A stretch of 64,000 nt of DNA, taken from the NCBI GenBank assembly GCA_965652645.1, contig CBFGXE010000006.1, positions 1-64,000 on the forward strand, given 5' to 3'. The position numbers were made by a program, and so were the translations under genes. Below, piece by piece: positions 10,212-19,014 of this stretch; position 1 is the stretch's first letter, and each line of letters starts with the position of its first letter. The stretch comes from ZC4RG30 sp965652645 (GTDB lineage Bacteria > Pseudomonadota > Gammaproteobacteria > Steroidobacterales > Steroidobacteraceae). Below the pieces are notes generated by a model that was not told where the DNA came from, made no database searches, and saw only the letters and a program-made list of their open reading frames with translations.

Positions 10212-10570
10212 CTACAGGAAGTTGTTCGGCCAGATCATCGTGCGCCACATGTGTGCCACCGGCGAATTGTCGAAGCCGAGCCCGTCCTCCGGCTCCCGGA
10301 AATGCCGCCCGACGATGTCAGTGAATATCTCCGGATCGATATCCACCCCCTCCTGGAAGGCATACACGTCATAGATGGTGATCAGCCGCGAGGTCATGTA
10401 CCAGCGATGATTGCGCGCTTCCTGGTGCGCCTTCTGCAGGTACTCCGGCGGCTTGAACTCCGGACCGAAGAACTGGTTGTAGGCATCCGGATACCTGAAG
10501 CCCACCGACTCGTCTGCGAAATACCGGAGGGCCTGGTGGTATTGCACGGCCCAGGCGACTTCCAAGGTGA
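10212..10570 (-). pseudogene. 5'-truncated gene of unknown family
   Basis: The last ~115 codons read as a plausible protein, rich in aromatic residues (AVQYHQALRYF, FFGPEFKPPEYL, NHRWYMTSRLITIYDVYAF) and ending MIWPNNFL. Upstream of about 10570 the frame stays open to 10781, but the residues become Pro/Arg/Ala-rich and random, and no start with a ribosome site is visible. I read it as the 3' end of a gene whose 5' part is lost. The family is not recognised. Confidence 0.4.
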
Positions 10571-10791
10571 CGGGGATTCGGCCGGCCAGCGGTCCGGGCG
10601 GACGGGGCGGTGCGTGCCGGCCTTGAGGGCGGTGCCAGGCGAAGGCGGTTTCCGGACAGGCAAGCCGGGAAGCACCGGGAATGAAGGGCAGGGTGGGCGT
10701 TCGGGCGCGTTCCTGGCCGGAGCTCTGGCGGGGTTCAGGGCGGTGACGGCAAGCCCGGTCCCAACATAAGGCCCGTTCCACGAACTAAGGC
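10571..10791. other. non-coding GC-rich stretch before the 54-bp repeat
   Basis: No convincing reading frame. Short GC-rich motifs such as GGCAAGCC and GGGCGG recur. Near the right end GTTC-CAC-GAAC is a small inverted repeat, and CCGTT pairs with AACGG across 16 bases into the repeat. It could be the end of a mobile element, but no transposase was seen. Confidence 0.3.
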
Positions 10792-10845
10792 AAAACGGAC
10801 CAAGCACGCACCGAGCAGGCAAGGGCGTTTGAATTTCCTATCCGC
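10792..10845. repeat. 54-bp direct repeat, copy 2
   Basis: Identical over 54 bases to window bases 1-54. Directly to its right a subtilisin-like peptidase frame begins in the middle of its catalytic domain, just as the oxidase does after copy 1. Confidence 0.85.
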
Positions 10846-12080
10846 AACTCGACAACCTGCAAGAGCGATTTAAGGTCTCGTTTGTTATCAGTGCCGGGAA
10901 CTACATCGAGCCGCCGCTGCTCGACTATCCGCGCACGCCCGCGCAGCTTCCGGTCGGGAGGATTACTGCGCCCGCTGACAGCGTGCTGGGCATAACGGTC
11001 GGTGCTGTGTCGCATGTCGATTACAAAGCGAATGGCCCGAAAGAGCATCATCCTTCGCCGTATTCACGGCATGGAGCCGGGCCAAACCACGTTATCAAAC
11101 CGGATCTCATTCATTACGGCGGGGCGTGTTCTACGAACGCTCAACACATTAGCGGCATCCGGTCGGTCAATGGAAAAGGCTCCGCCGAGAATCTCGGCAC
11201 AAGTTTCGCCACGCCGCTGGTCGCGAAAACGCTTGCGCAGGTTTATCACCGCATTACGCCTGCCCCCAGTCCCGTGCTCGCTCGCGCGTTGCTTACGCAC
11301 CATGCGCGCGACCCGCGAACACAATTGCGCGTACCGGATGGGGAAGAGAACTTCTTTGGTTTCGGGCTTCCGGCTCCCGTGCCATATTGCCTCGAATGCA
11401 CCCCCTATACCTCGACGCTTGTGTTCGAGGATGTCCTTCGGCCTGGCTACTTTCTGGAGTGGGACGACTTTCCTTACCCTCCGTCCCTGCATCGAAGGGG
11501 GAAGTACTTTGGAGAGGTTTGGATGACCGTTGCGTTCGCCCCGGCGCGCGGCGCGCGTTGGGGCAGCGAATACTGCGAGACGCACATCGACGCGCATTTC
11601 GGCGTTTACCGTGAGAGCGTTTCGCGCAAGACCGGAGAAATAAAGACAAAATTCGTTGGCCTGGTGCCGCCGGAACACAAGAATCCCGGCACGCTTTACG
11701 AGTCCTATCAGGTAGAAAAGCTCCGCAAATGGGCGCCCGTCCGCACCTATCACGGCGATTTCGGTGAGAAGGGAGAGCGAGGGAAGCGGTGGCGGCTCCA
11801 GTTCGTAGTCGCCATAGACTTCGCGCACGAGATCCACGGGTTCCGTGCCCACGCCGATGACTGCGCAAGGCCTCAGACCAAAAGGGCGGTTCGGGAATGC
11901 CACCGACAGTCGCCACACAGACACTGGGCCGTCGGGCGCGGCGACCCGGGCCAAGGGAGCGTAAAAATAGCGTCCAGGGTGGCTGGGGTATTGGTACTCG
12001 ACGATCTCGAGGGACTCGACCACCAGGATGTCTGGCGGTCCTGCAGCATCCGCAGGGGAGGGGGAATCATCTTCGGTTGA
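10833..12080 (+). pseudogene. subtilisin-like (S8) serine peptidase fragment
   Basis: Read from 10833 this frame gives FVISAGNY (oxyanion Asn region) and GTSFATPLVAKTLAQ (catalytic Ser loop), then a C-terminal domain with SYQVEKLRKWAPVRTY and GKRWRL. The catalytic Asp and His regions should lie upstream but are cut off at the 54-bp repeat; a stop lies in frame at 10830. Family-like sequence ends near 11800, after which the frame runs antisense through a lipoprotein gene to 12080 and is probably not real. An internal ATG-like start at 10983 would give 365 aa. GC content looks clearly lower than in flanking genes, which suggests foreign origin. It cannot be an active protease. Confidence 0.65.
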
Positions 12081-12266
12081 AGGAGAGGGTGGAACCGGGA
12101 CTGGCGCCGGATCCGCCGTGTCCGGGTTGAGGGGGACACCGACGACCGGTGGCAACGCAGATGACGGACCTTGCGCCTCCAATGAATCAAGGCAGGCAGT
12201 CAGGGTCAATGCCGCAAGCGCCAGGGTGAAGGGGCGAATTCTTCTTGCCGGGGATAGCTCGTTCAT
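11064..12266 (-). pseudogene. lipoprotein, 3' end replaced by foreign fragment
   Basis: The start is well supported: ATG at 12266 with AAGGAGAGG 4 bases upstream. The product begins MNELSPARRIRPF, then a hydrophobic stretch and lipobox TLTAC, a Pro-rich linker, and a conserved block VVESLEIVEYQYP..GRYFYAPL shared with the gene just upstream. The frame is open to 11064, but residues past about codon 155 (near 11800) are antisense to the peptidase fragment and look random, so the true C-terminus is lost. The start overlaps the stop of the upstream paralogue by 4 bases (ATGA), so the two were co-translated. Function unknown. Confidence 0.5.
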
Positions 12267-12715
12267 ATTTCCTCTCCTTGCAGGAGGCCATGCCTTCCAT
12301 TGCGGGCCGTGCATGGAGATGAAGTCCGGCATGAGGCCTCGCCAACAATTCGCCGACGCCTGTACGAGCCGTTGGCATTGCCCACGGAAATCGGCCACTT
12401 CAGTTGGCACCGGGTCCTGTTGACGGTCACCGGGCCGTTGATCGCAGAGACGCGGATCAACGGGGCGTAAAGGTACTGGCCCGGGATTTCGGGTACTGGT
12501 ACTCGATTATCTGAAGTGATTCGACTACCAGGTTGCCCGGCGGTTCTTCGGGCTGTGGTTCCAGGACCGGAACGGGAACCTGGGTGACCGGTGTCCCGGC
12601 CATCCCCCGGGTCTGGCGCATCAAATGGGTCGAAACAGCCAGCAAAGGCCAGCGCAGCCAGGACGGGTGCAAGCTGGAGCGGGTCGAAACTTCTGCCGGG
12701 CGATGGTGCGTCCAT
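12263..12715 (-). pseudogene. paralogous lipoprotein with compensating frameshifts
   Basis: The ATG at 12715 has AAGGAGAAGG just upstream. The product opens MDAPSPGRSF with a hydrophobic stretch and lipobox LAFAGC. Compared with the downstream paralogue, the block LVVESLQIIEYQYP is found only in the next frame, and the frame returns for EIPGQYLYAPLIRVSAINGP. This fits one extra base in the run of five at 12603-12607 and one missing base near 12490. The end (TGA 12263-12265) overlaps the next ATG, so the ends are authentic. It is either a decaying gene or carries two sequencing errors. It lies 114 bases after the natural end of the TonB receptor gene, so it may belong to that transcript. Confidence 0.55.
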
Positions 12716-12829
12716 ATCCTTCTCCTTCCGGTGAACCCACCATCCGCCACAAGCCCTGCCTCCACATGAAACCTGCGTGAAACCTCCCCGCAGTTGCCCA
12801 AAGATTCACCAAAAAAACCGTGTAAGCCA

Positions 12830-12994
12830 CTACCGGCCAGACTCGAAGGCCACCGACAGTCCCGCGCGCCGGCCCTCGCCATACAACAGGTCGATGGGAC
12901 GCGGCATCTGCGGATAGAAAACCCCTCCACGGCTCCCGGCAACGCGGATGAAGCGTTTATTGGTGAGGTTGGTTCCCCAAAACGCCACTTGCTA
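12830..12994 (-). pseudogene. in-frame tail of the TonB receptor after an amber codon
   Basis: Bases 12992-12994 read TAG on the minus strand. Without any frame change the next 53 codons give WGTNLTNKRF, PRPIDLLYGEGRRAG and LSVAFESGR, then TAG at 12830-12832. This is the usual C-terminal end of a TonB-dependent receptor, including its last beta strand. The codon before QVAFWGTN is Trp in many relatives, so TGG to TAG is the simplest change. Confidence 0.8.
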
Positions 12995-15256
12995 GGGCCC
13001 GCGCTCAAGCGAGAGCTGTGCCCCCAGCAGGCCGCGGGCCCCGTAGCGCAGGCCATTGATCGGACGTTCGGCCATGTTGTCCTGGTAATTCAGCGAGGCT
13101 GAGGCCGAGAGTTTCCAGCCCCCCGCCACAGTGAGTGGCAGCAGGGCAAGCGAGGCATTCCAGCTGTTGCGGGGTGCTCGCGCGGTGCGGTTGCCATCCA
13201 GGTAGGGCACCAGCGACAGGCTGCCATTGCCGTGCCGCGGCGGGCCGAACGCACAGAAGTCCGAAGTCGGTGGTTGCGAGGTGAGGCCGCAGAAAACTCG
13301 CGAGCCCGCATCGTCACTGCCGGCGCGGAAGCGAGCGTCCGCATGGCTCCACGCCAGGCTGGCATCCAGCAAGTTGCCGCCCCGCAGCTGCAGGCGCGCT
13401 TCCAGGCCGCGCGCCAGGATGCCCGCGGTATTGCGCGTCACCAGCGCGCTGATGCCGGGTGTGGTGGCGACGCCCATGATCTGCGAATGCCGCCAGTCCA
13501 CGAAGTAGGCAGTGACCTGCAATTCGCGCAGCACCCGTTGTCCGGCATGGCGCAGGCCGAGCTCGGTGGTCCAGTTGTATTCGGGTCCGTAGTGGCGCTC
13601 ATCGGACGCGAGTCCCTGCACGGTATTCACACCGCCGGATCGCGCTCCGCGTGCCAGGGAGGCAAAACCATGCCAGCGTGCACTGGCCTGGTAGTCCAGC
13701 GACAGTCGCGGGGTCACCGCCCAGAACCTGCCGGCTGGCGGATCCGGGGTGGTGTTGGGCTGGAAGGCGGCATGGCGGAAATCCACTTGCAGCCTCTCCC
13801 GCTCGGCACGCAGTTCGGCACGCCCGCGCAGGCGCGGTGTGCCCAGCGCAAGCTCGACCATGCCGAATGCCGCCAGGATTTCCCGGCGGAAGGCATCTGC
13901 GGCCGACAGCAGCTGGCTGGTGCGCGCGTCATCGACCAGCGCCCGGTTGAGCTGGGAGGCCGGTCCGGTGATCCCCGGCGTGGCCGCAATGATGGACGTG
14001 AGCTGTTCATCCGGCAGCAGGTCGCCGCGGTCGGCGCCGAAGTAGCCGGCTTCCAGCGTGTGCGTGCGCGACCCGGCGAGCCCGAACATCCACTTCAGGG
14101 TATCAGCCGTGGTGCCGCTGATGCGCACCTCCTGCGCCCAGTCATCCACTTGCTGCCGTGATCTGGAAACAACGTCGGGATAGGCGTACCTGGTGAGCGC
14201 CTGGCCCTGTCCGGCGGCACAGTTCACTTCCACCGTGCAGACTCCCGCCCAGAACCCCTGTGTGCCGCCGTCGAAGTCGCGGATGCTGGTCGCATCGGCG
14301 TGATAGAAGCTGGTGAGGGAAAAGAGCTGCAGCGAATCCGCCGGAAGGGTGAAGCGCAACGAGGCCTGTGCGTATTCGGCGCGACTGTCCGGCAGGCCTG
14401 TGCTGATCGCCGCCGGGGCCGGAGCCGCGAAATTGCCGCAGTAATAGCTCCAGTAGCCCGAACCGGCGTCAAGTGCGCCGCAATTGAAGTCTTCCGCCTG
14501 CAGGGTGGTGGAGGCCGGATGCCCCTGGCGCGTGTCGCCGAGTCGCACATGCACAGACAGCGACTGCCCTGCGACGGTACCCGGATCCCGGGCCAGCGTC
14601 AGTGCAAGTGCGCGGCGATGTGAACCCCCCAGGGCCTGGGGGGCCCCCGGGAATGCTCCGTCGCTGCGCTGGACGCGCATGGCCGCGCGCGTCTTCCAGC
14701 CAGTGTCACCCACCGGCAGTGAAGCCACCGCCTGCATGCCAGCCAGCTCGCCGCTGCCAAGTTCCCCCTGCACACGGTAGAACCTGCCATAGGTCGGCTG
14801 CGCCGGCACAAGACGGATAGCGCCTGCGAAGCTGCTGCGGCCGAACAGCGTGTTCTGCGGACCGCGTACCACTTCGACGCGTGCGAGGTCCAGCATGTCC
14901 ACGTCCATGGCCGCGCGACCGGCCTGATACACGTCATCGACGAACACGCCCACGTTGTCCCCGGCCGTGCTGGGTTGGGAGAGGCCGCGCAGCACCAGGG
15001 CCGCGCCTTGTCCTCCCCAGAGGGATTCAAAAGCCAGCCCGGGAAAGCGGGCAGCAAGCGAGTCGAGGTTGTTGACTGCCGCGGAGCCGAGCTCCGCGCC
15101 TGCCGCCACGTCGATGGCCAGCGGCACGCGGGCAGCGTCCTCGGCCACATGCCGCGCGGTGACGATGACTTCGTCCAGCACCGTGTCCCCGGATGGCGCT
15201 GTCGCAGCGGCGCAGGCAAAGGGGAGCAGGGCTGCCGCCTTGCAGCCGGCCCTCAT
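12992..15256 (-). CDS. TonB-dependent outer-membrane receptor, prematurely stopped
   Basis: This outer-membrane beta-barrel would import a ligand using energy from TonB. Seen: short signal peptide (first ~20 residues), TonB-box-like VLDEVIVTAR, plug domain with GVFVDDVYQ and ARVEVVRGPQNTLFGR, then a long barrel of aromatic-rich strands. As read it has 754 aa and ends at an amber codon before the last two or three strands; the natural end is at 12830. Loss of the terminal strand normally blocks barrel assembly, so the product is probably non-functional unless the stop is an error or is suppressed. The start ATG overlaps the stop of the upstream regulator by 4 bases. The ligand is unknown; the set resembles receptors controlled by TPR regulators. 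Confidence 0.85.
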   Translation of the reverse strand: MRAGCKAAALLPFACAAATAPSGDTVLDEVIVTARHVAEDAARVPLAIDVAAGAELGSAAVNNLDSLAARFPGLAFESLWGGQGAALVLRGLSQPSTAGDNVGVFVDDVYQAGRAAMDVDMLDLARVEVVRGPQNTLFGRSSFAGAIRLVPAQPTYGRFYRVQGELGSGELAGMQAVASLPVGDTGWKTRAAMRVQRSDGAFPGAPQALGGSHRRALALTLARDPGTVAGQSLSVHVRLGDTRQGHPASTTLQAEDFNCGALDAGSGYWSYYCGNFAAPAPAAISTGLPDSRAEYAQASLRFTLPADSLQLFSLTSFYHADATSIRDFDGGTQGFWAGVCTVEVNCAAGQGQALTRYAYPDVVSRSRQQVDDWAQEVRISGTTADTLKWMFGLAGSRTHTLEAGYFGADRGDLLPDEQLTSIIAATPGITGPASQLNRALVDDARTSQLLSAADAFRREILAAFGMVELALGTPRLRGRAELRAERERLQVDFRHAAFQPNTTPDPPAGRFWAVTPRLSLDYQASARWHGFASLARGARSGGVNTVQGLASDERHYGPEYNWTTELGLRHAGQRVLRELQVTAYFVDWRHSQIMGVATTPGISALVTRNTAGILARGLEARLQLRGGNLLDASLAWSHADARFRAGSDDAGSRVFCGLTSQPPTSDFCAFGPPRHGNGSLSLVPYLDGNRTARAPRNSWNASLALLPLTVAGGWKLSASASLNYQDNMAERPINGLRYGARGLLGAQLSLERGP

Positions 15257-17538
15257 GGTGGCTGCAGCGAGGCCAGCGCCACGGGGCGTTCCCCGACCTG
15301 TCCGTCGCGGCGCATCTGCACCAGGCGGCGGTGCTCGGCGGTCACGTGCTCGCGCACCGCCGCTGCAATGGCGAGGAACCTCGGGTCATTGCGCAGCCGG
15401 TCCCAGGCCGGATCAAACTGCAACGTATACCACCACTGCGTGTAATCCTTCTGCCGGAAGGATTCGGCCAGCCCCGCCAGCGCCGCCTCATTCTCCCCGA
15501 GCAACGCCAGGGCCTGGGCCCTGGTGCGCAGGTTGTATACCGGGCCCAGGTACGAATTGGCGTCGATCCACTGGATCACCTGCGAGAGCCGCGTCCGGCC
15601 TTCTTCACGCGCGCCGGATTCCAGCAGCAGGTGGGCAAGCAGCAGCGCCTCCCTGAAATTGAAGGCGGAAAGCTGCCAGGGGCTGGCATCGCGCGGCAGC
15701 GTATAGCGGGTCGAAAGGGCCTGGATGGCTGTCGCATGCTGTCCTGTGCGCAATGCGCCGTCGCGCAGCGCCGCCGCCACGCCCCAGCGCTCTGCCGCTC
15801 CGAAGACGCGACTGCCTGCTGTCCTGGCTGCTTCGGCGGCGGCAGGCCAGTCCCCGGCGTATTGGGCGCGCAGCGCTGCGGTGCTGGCGGCGACAACAGG
15901 GTCGGACCTCGCCAGCGCCTCGGCTGCAGCCGGCTCGCCGATGTCCAGGTAGAAGGCCACGGCAGTATGCGGTGCCCAGGGATTCTCCGGATCGGTGGCA
16001 ATCGCCCGCTCGATCACCGCGATCGCATTGGCCATCTCGCCATGCATCTGCCAGAGATACTTGGCCTGCCGCTGCAGCGCCGGGTAGTAGTCAGGGTCCA
16101 GTTCGAGCACCTTCTGGGTCTGCTTCTCGATGGCGGACCCGGCGCTGGCGAAGTTGCGCTGCGCCTGCCGGAAGTGCGCGCGCGGCCAGAGTGGATCGAT
16201 GTCGAGTGCGCGTTGCAGCCAGCGGCCCCCTTCCTCCAGCCTGTCCTGGTCGTCGAGCAGCTCCGAGAAGGCCGTGAGGGCGCGCACATTGGAGGGATCC
16301 CGGGCCAGTCCGGCCTTGAACAGGCGCTCGCGCACTTCAGGTGGGTCCCGCCCCCACATCGCGCGCGCGAGCAGGGCAGCGCCGGAATCCGGCTGCAGCC
16401 TCTCGGCTTCGGCCAGCAGCGGGGCGTTTTCCCTGGCTGCGGCTTCCATGTCCCCGCGGCGCAGGCTGGTGGCCTGCATGCGCGCGTCATACAACCCGAT
16501 GAGCGCGGGAGCGAAGGTCGGGTCCAGCCGCCGGGCAAGTGCGAATTCGCGTTCGGCCGCCACTGAATCCACCACCGTGGTGCGGCCCATGGCCTTGCGT
16601 CCGCGCTGGTAGGCAAGCTGGGCATCGACGTTCCGGCTGCGGGGCAGCGGCGGGATGGTGGGATCGAGCCCCGCGATGCGTGCTTCCAGGGCGCGCACCA
16701 CCCCGGCGGCGACGGCATCCTGCATGCCGAAAAGGTCGTCAGACTGCCGATCGAACTGGTGGATCCATTCCACGTGATCGGAGTGCGCGTCGACCAGCTT
16801 TGCCGTGACGCGCAGCCTGCCGCCTGATTCCTGCACTGAACCCTGGACCAGGTAGCGCGCACCCAGCAGCCTGCCGATCTGCCGGGGTGTGAGCGTGTCA
16901 TCAACCTCGGAGGCGGAGTAGGAGGCGATGACCTGCAGTCCGCGCACGCCGGCGAGCTGGGCCTGCACATCGTTCACCAGTCCGCTGGACAGCTCCCGGC
17001 TCCGATCCGAGGCGTTGATGACGGTGAAGGGAAGGATGGCTGCAGTGCGCGTGACGGTCGCATCTTTGCCGGGCTGGCCGGGATGACGGAACATCGCGGC
17101 GGCGAGCAATGATGCGGCTGCCACCGCAGCCGCCGCGACCCACCACCAGCGCGGTCGCGACGGCGCCGGCCCGGGCGCGGCCACGCCATCCTCCAGTCGC
17201 GTCACCCCGGGGATCAGCCGGTAGCCGCGGGCACGCAAGCCTTCGATGCAGGCCGGCCGCTTCGGATCATCTCCCAGCGCATCGCGCAGCAGCTTGACCC
17301 TCTGGGTCACCGTCTCCGGGCTCACCACCAGCCCGGGCCACACGCGGTTCATCAGCTCTTCGTTGGAAAGGAAGTTCGGTGCCGCGCGCATCAGCGCCAG
17401 CAGCATCTCGAATGACAGGCGGGGCAGGTCGACGGGGACGCCGGCACGCAGCACGCGCTGCTGCCCCACATCCAGCTCGATGTCCCCGGCGCGCCAACGT
17501 TCCGTGCGCACCCCTTCGCCCGTTTCCCTGGCCGGCAT
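15253..17538 (-). CDS. CadC-like winged-helix regulator with periplasmic TPR domain
   Basis: A membrane-bound transcription factor of the OmpR/CadC type. Order: winged-helix DNA-binding domain (about 15-105, with SPETVTQRVKLLRDAL and RGYRLIPGV), one membrane helix (131-150), then a TolB-N-like segment (AAILPFTVINAS, LVQGSVQESGGRLRV) and TPR repeats to the end. I chose ATG 17538, which places the winged helix at the usual distance from the start; the frame is open further upstream but without family-like sequence. 761 aa. It precedes the TonB receptor with a 4-base overlap, so it very likely controls that gene and itself. The signal is unknown. Confidence 0.85.
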   Translation of the reverse strand: MPARETGEGVRTERWRAGDIELDVGQQRVLRAGVPVDLPRLSFEMLLALMRAAPNFLSNEELMNRVWPGLVVSPETVTQRVKLLRDALGDDPKRPACIEGLRARGYRLIPGVTRLEDGVAAPGPAPSRPRWWWVAAAAVAAASLLAAAMFRHPGQPGKDATVTRTAAILPFTVINASDRSRELSSGLVNDVQAQLAGVRGLQVIASYSASEVDDTLTPRQIGRLLGARYLVQGSVQESGGRLRVTAKLVDAHSDHVEWIHQFDRQSDDLFGMQDAVAAGVVRALEARIAGLDPTIPPLPRSRNVDAQLAYQRGRKAMGRTTVVDSVAAEREFALARRLDPTFAPALIGLYDARMQATSLRRGDMEAAARENAPLLAEAERLQPDSGAALLARAMWGRDPPEVRERLFKAGLARDPSNVRALTAFSELLDDQDRLEEGGRWLQRALDIDPLWPRAHFRQAQRNFASAGSAIEKQTQKVLELDPDYYPALQRQAKYLWQMHGEMANAIAVIERAIATDPENPWAPHTAVAFYLDIGEPAAAEALARSDPVVAASTAALRAQYAGDWPAAAEAARTAGSRVFGAAERWGVAAALRDGALRTGQHATAIQALSTRYTLPRDASPWQLSAFNFREALLLAHLLLESGAREEGRTRLSQVIQWIDANSYLGPVYNLRTRAQALALLGENEAALAGLAESFRQKDYTQWWYTLQFDPAWDRLRNDPRFLAIAAAVREHVTAEHRRLVQMRRDGQVGERPVALASLQPP

Positions 17539-17700
17539 GGGGCGGATTATGGGGCAGGGCCGGGGGAGCGCCATCGCCTTTGGCGAGGCATGGGCGAAGT
17601 TGTGGCCCCTCTTTGGACCGGATTCATGTATGGCCTCGGGAATGGGCGGATCGTCATCGTCCCGAACCCGATGACATCGCAACAACAGGGAGGCAACGCC

Positions 17701-18948
17701 ATGCTCGCATCCAGGGCACTTCGCACCGCGGGGATTCTCGCCGTGCTCGTTCCGGTCACATTCATCGCCCCGGCGCTGGCCGGCAGCGGCCACAAGCCGG
17801 CTGCCGCCGGAAAGGGCGTCATCAGGGTCGCCAATGTGGAACAGCTCTACGCTGCAGTGAACAATCCCGCCAATGCCGGGGCCCTGCTCGAGCTGAAGCC
17901 GGGCACTTATGTGCTGACGGCCAATGGCCCCGACGGCCAGCCCCGCCCCAATGGCGGCCGGCTGGAACTGCAGAAGAACATGTCGCTGCGCGGCAAGCCC
18001 GGGGACCGCTCGGCCGTGACCATCGATGCCTACAACCTGCCGGCGTCCTCGTTTCCCGCCAACGTCAATGGCGTGAACCTGGGTCCCAATGCCCCCGTGC
18101 GCCTGGGCCGGGGCCGCAACACGCTGTCCTGGCTCACGGTGCGGGATGGCCATGCCGCGCAGGCAAACATCGATTCAGGCCTGCAGCCGCTGGATCCCGA
18201 CCCGGCGTGGGTGAAGCTGGACCACGTGACTTCCAGTGGCTCCACGCGCGGCGCCAACCTGCTGAACTTCGGCCCGCAGAGTTCGGGGCAGGTGCCGGTG
18301 GTCGAGGTACTCGACTGCCACTTCTTCGACAATGATTTCAATCTTTCCGAGGGCATCCGCATCGGCAATTTCCAGGGAGCCACGAATGCGAAGGTGTATG
18401 CGCGCATGGTGGGCAATGCCTCCTGGGGCCAGAAACAGGGGCGCCTGATCGTGAACAACCGGGCCTTCAACTCTGAAATCCACGTGCTGTCGGTCAGCAA
18501 CTCGTTCTTCGACAACGGCGGCGGCACCATCATCATCGGCGGGCTCAGTTCCAACAATACCCGCGCCGACGGCAACACCATCAACTTCGTCTCGCACAAC
18601 GACACCTTCACCGGCAACGTGGGAGAGACGGAGTTCGACAAGGGTGGACTCATCGCGCTGGGGGTCGAGGACATCTCCGAAGCCGGGGGCGGCTCCGGCA
18701 ACCAGGTCAACATCACGCTCAGCGCGGCGCGGTTCGGCGACAACCAGGAGGCAGACCTTGCGGGTGTCGGCGCACGGGCGCTTTCCGCGGCCACCATCGG
18801 CAACAGCCTGGACAACCGCGTCACGATCCGCCTGAAGGAGGGCAACTCGCGGCACAGCCGTGGCCGCGTGGAGTTCTTTGCCGACAGCGTGCCCGTCGCG
18901 CCGGGTTCCGGTAACAAGGTCACCGTGATCCGCAAGCACGGCCACTGA
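17701..18948 (+). CDS. secreted right-handed beta-helix-like protein
   Basis: A 415-residue exported protein of unknown function. A signal peptide ends at PALAG (residues 1-27). The mature part is rich in Asn, Gly, Ser and Val with regularly spaced motifs (LLELKPGTYVL, LDHVTSSGSTRGANL, NSFFDNGGGTIIIGG), like parallel beta-helix proteins of the pectin-lyase fold. No catalytic set of a polysaccharide lyase was recognised. The start is ATG 17701, with GGGAGG 7 bases upstream; the frame is open earlier but that part has no signal peptide. It is divergent from the regulator at 17538, with a 162-base shared promoter region, so that regulator could also control it. Confidence 0.7.
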   Translation: MLASRALRTAGILAVLVPVTFIAPALAGSGHKPAAAGKGVIRVANVEQLYAAVNNPANAGALLELKPGTYVLTANGPDGQPRPNGGRLELQKNMSLRGKPGDRSAVTIDAYNLPASSFPANVNGVNLGPNAPVRLGRGRNTLSWLTVRDGHAAQANIDSGLQPLDPDPAWVKLDHVTSSGSTRGANLLNFGPQSSGQVPVVEVLDCHFFDNDFNLSEGIRIGNFQGATNAKVYARMVGNASWGQKQGRLIVNNRAFNSEIHVLSVSNSFFDNGGGTIIIGGLSSNNTRADGNTINFVSHNDTFTGNVGETEFDKGGLIALGVEDISEAGGGSGNQVNITLSAARFGDNQEADLAGVGARALSAATIGNSLDNRVTIRLKEGNSRHSRGRVEFFADSVPVAPGSGNKVTVIRKHGH

Positions 18949-19014
18949 CCCGCCGACACCCGGCAGCCGGGCTGGCGTAGGATCTGCCGGGAGTTGTCCA
19001 TCCGGGAGTTGTGG

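Noticed and set aside
18949..19014. Short CCCGG/CCGGG hairpin after the beta-helix gene
   Set aside because: A 5-bp stem with no T-tract is expected by chance at this GC content.
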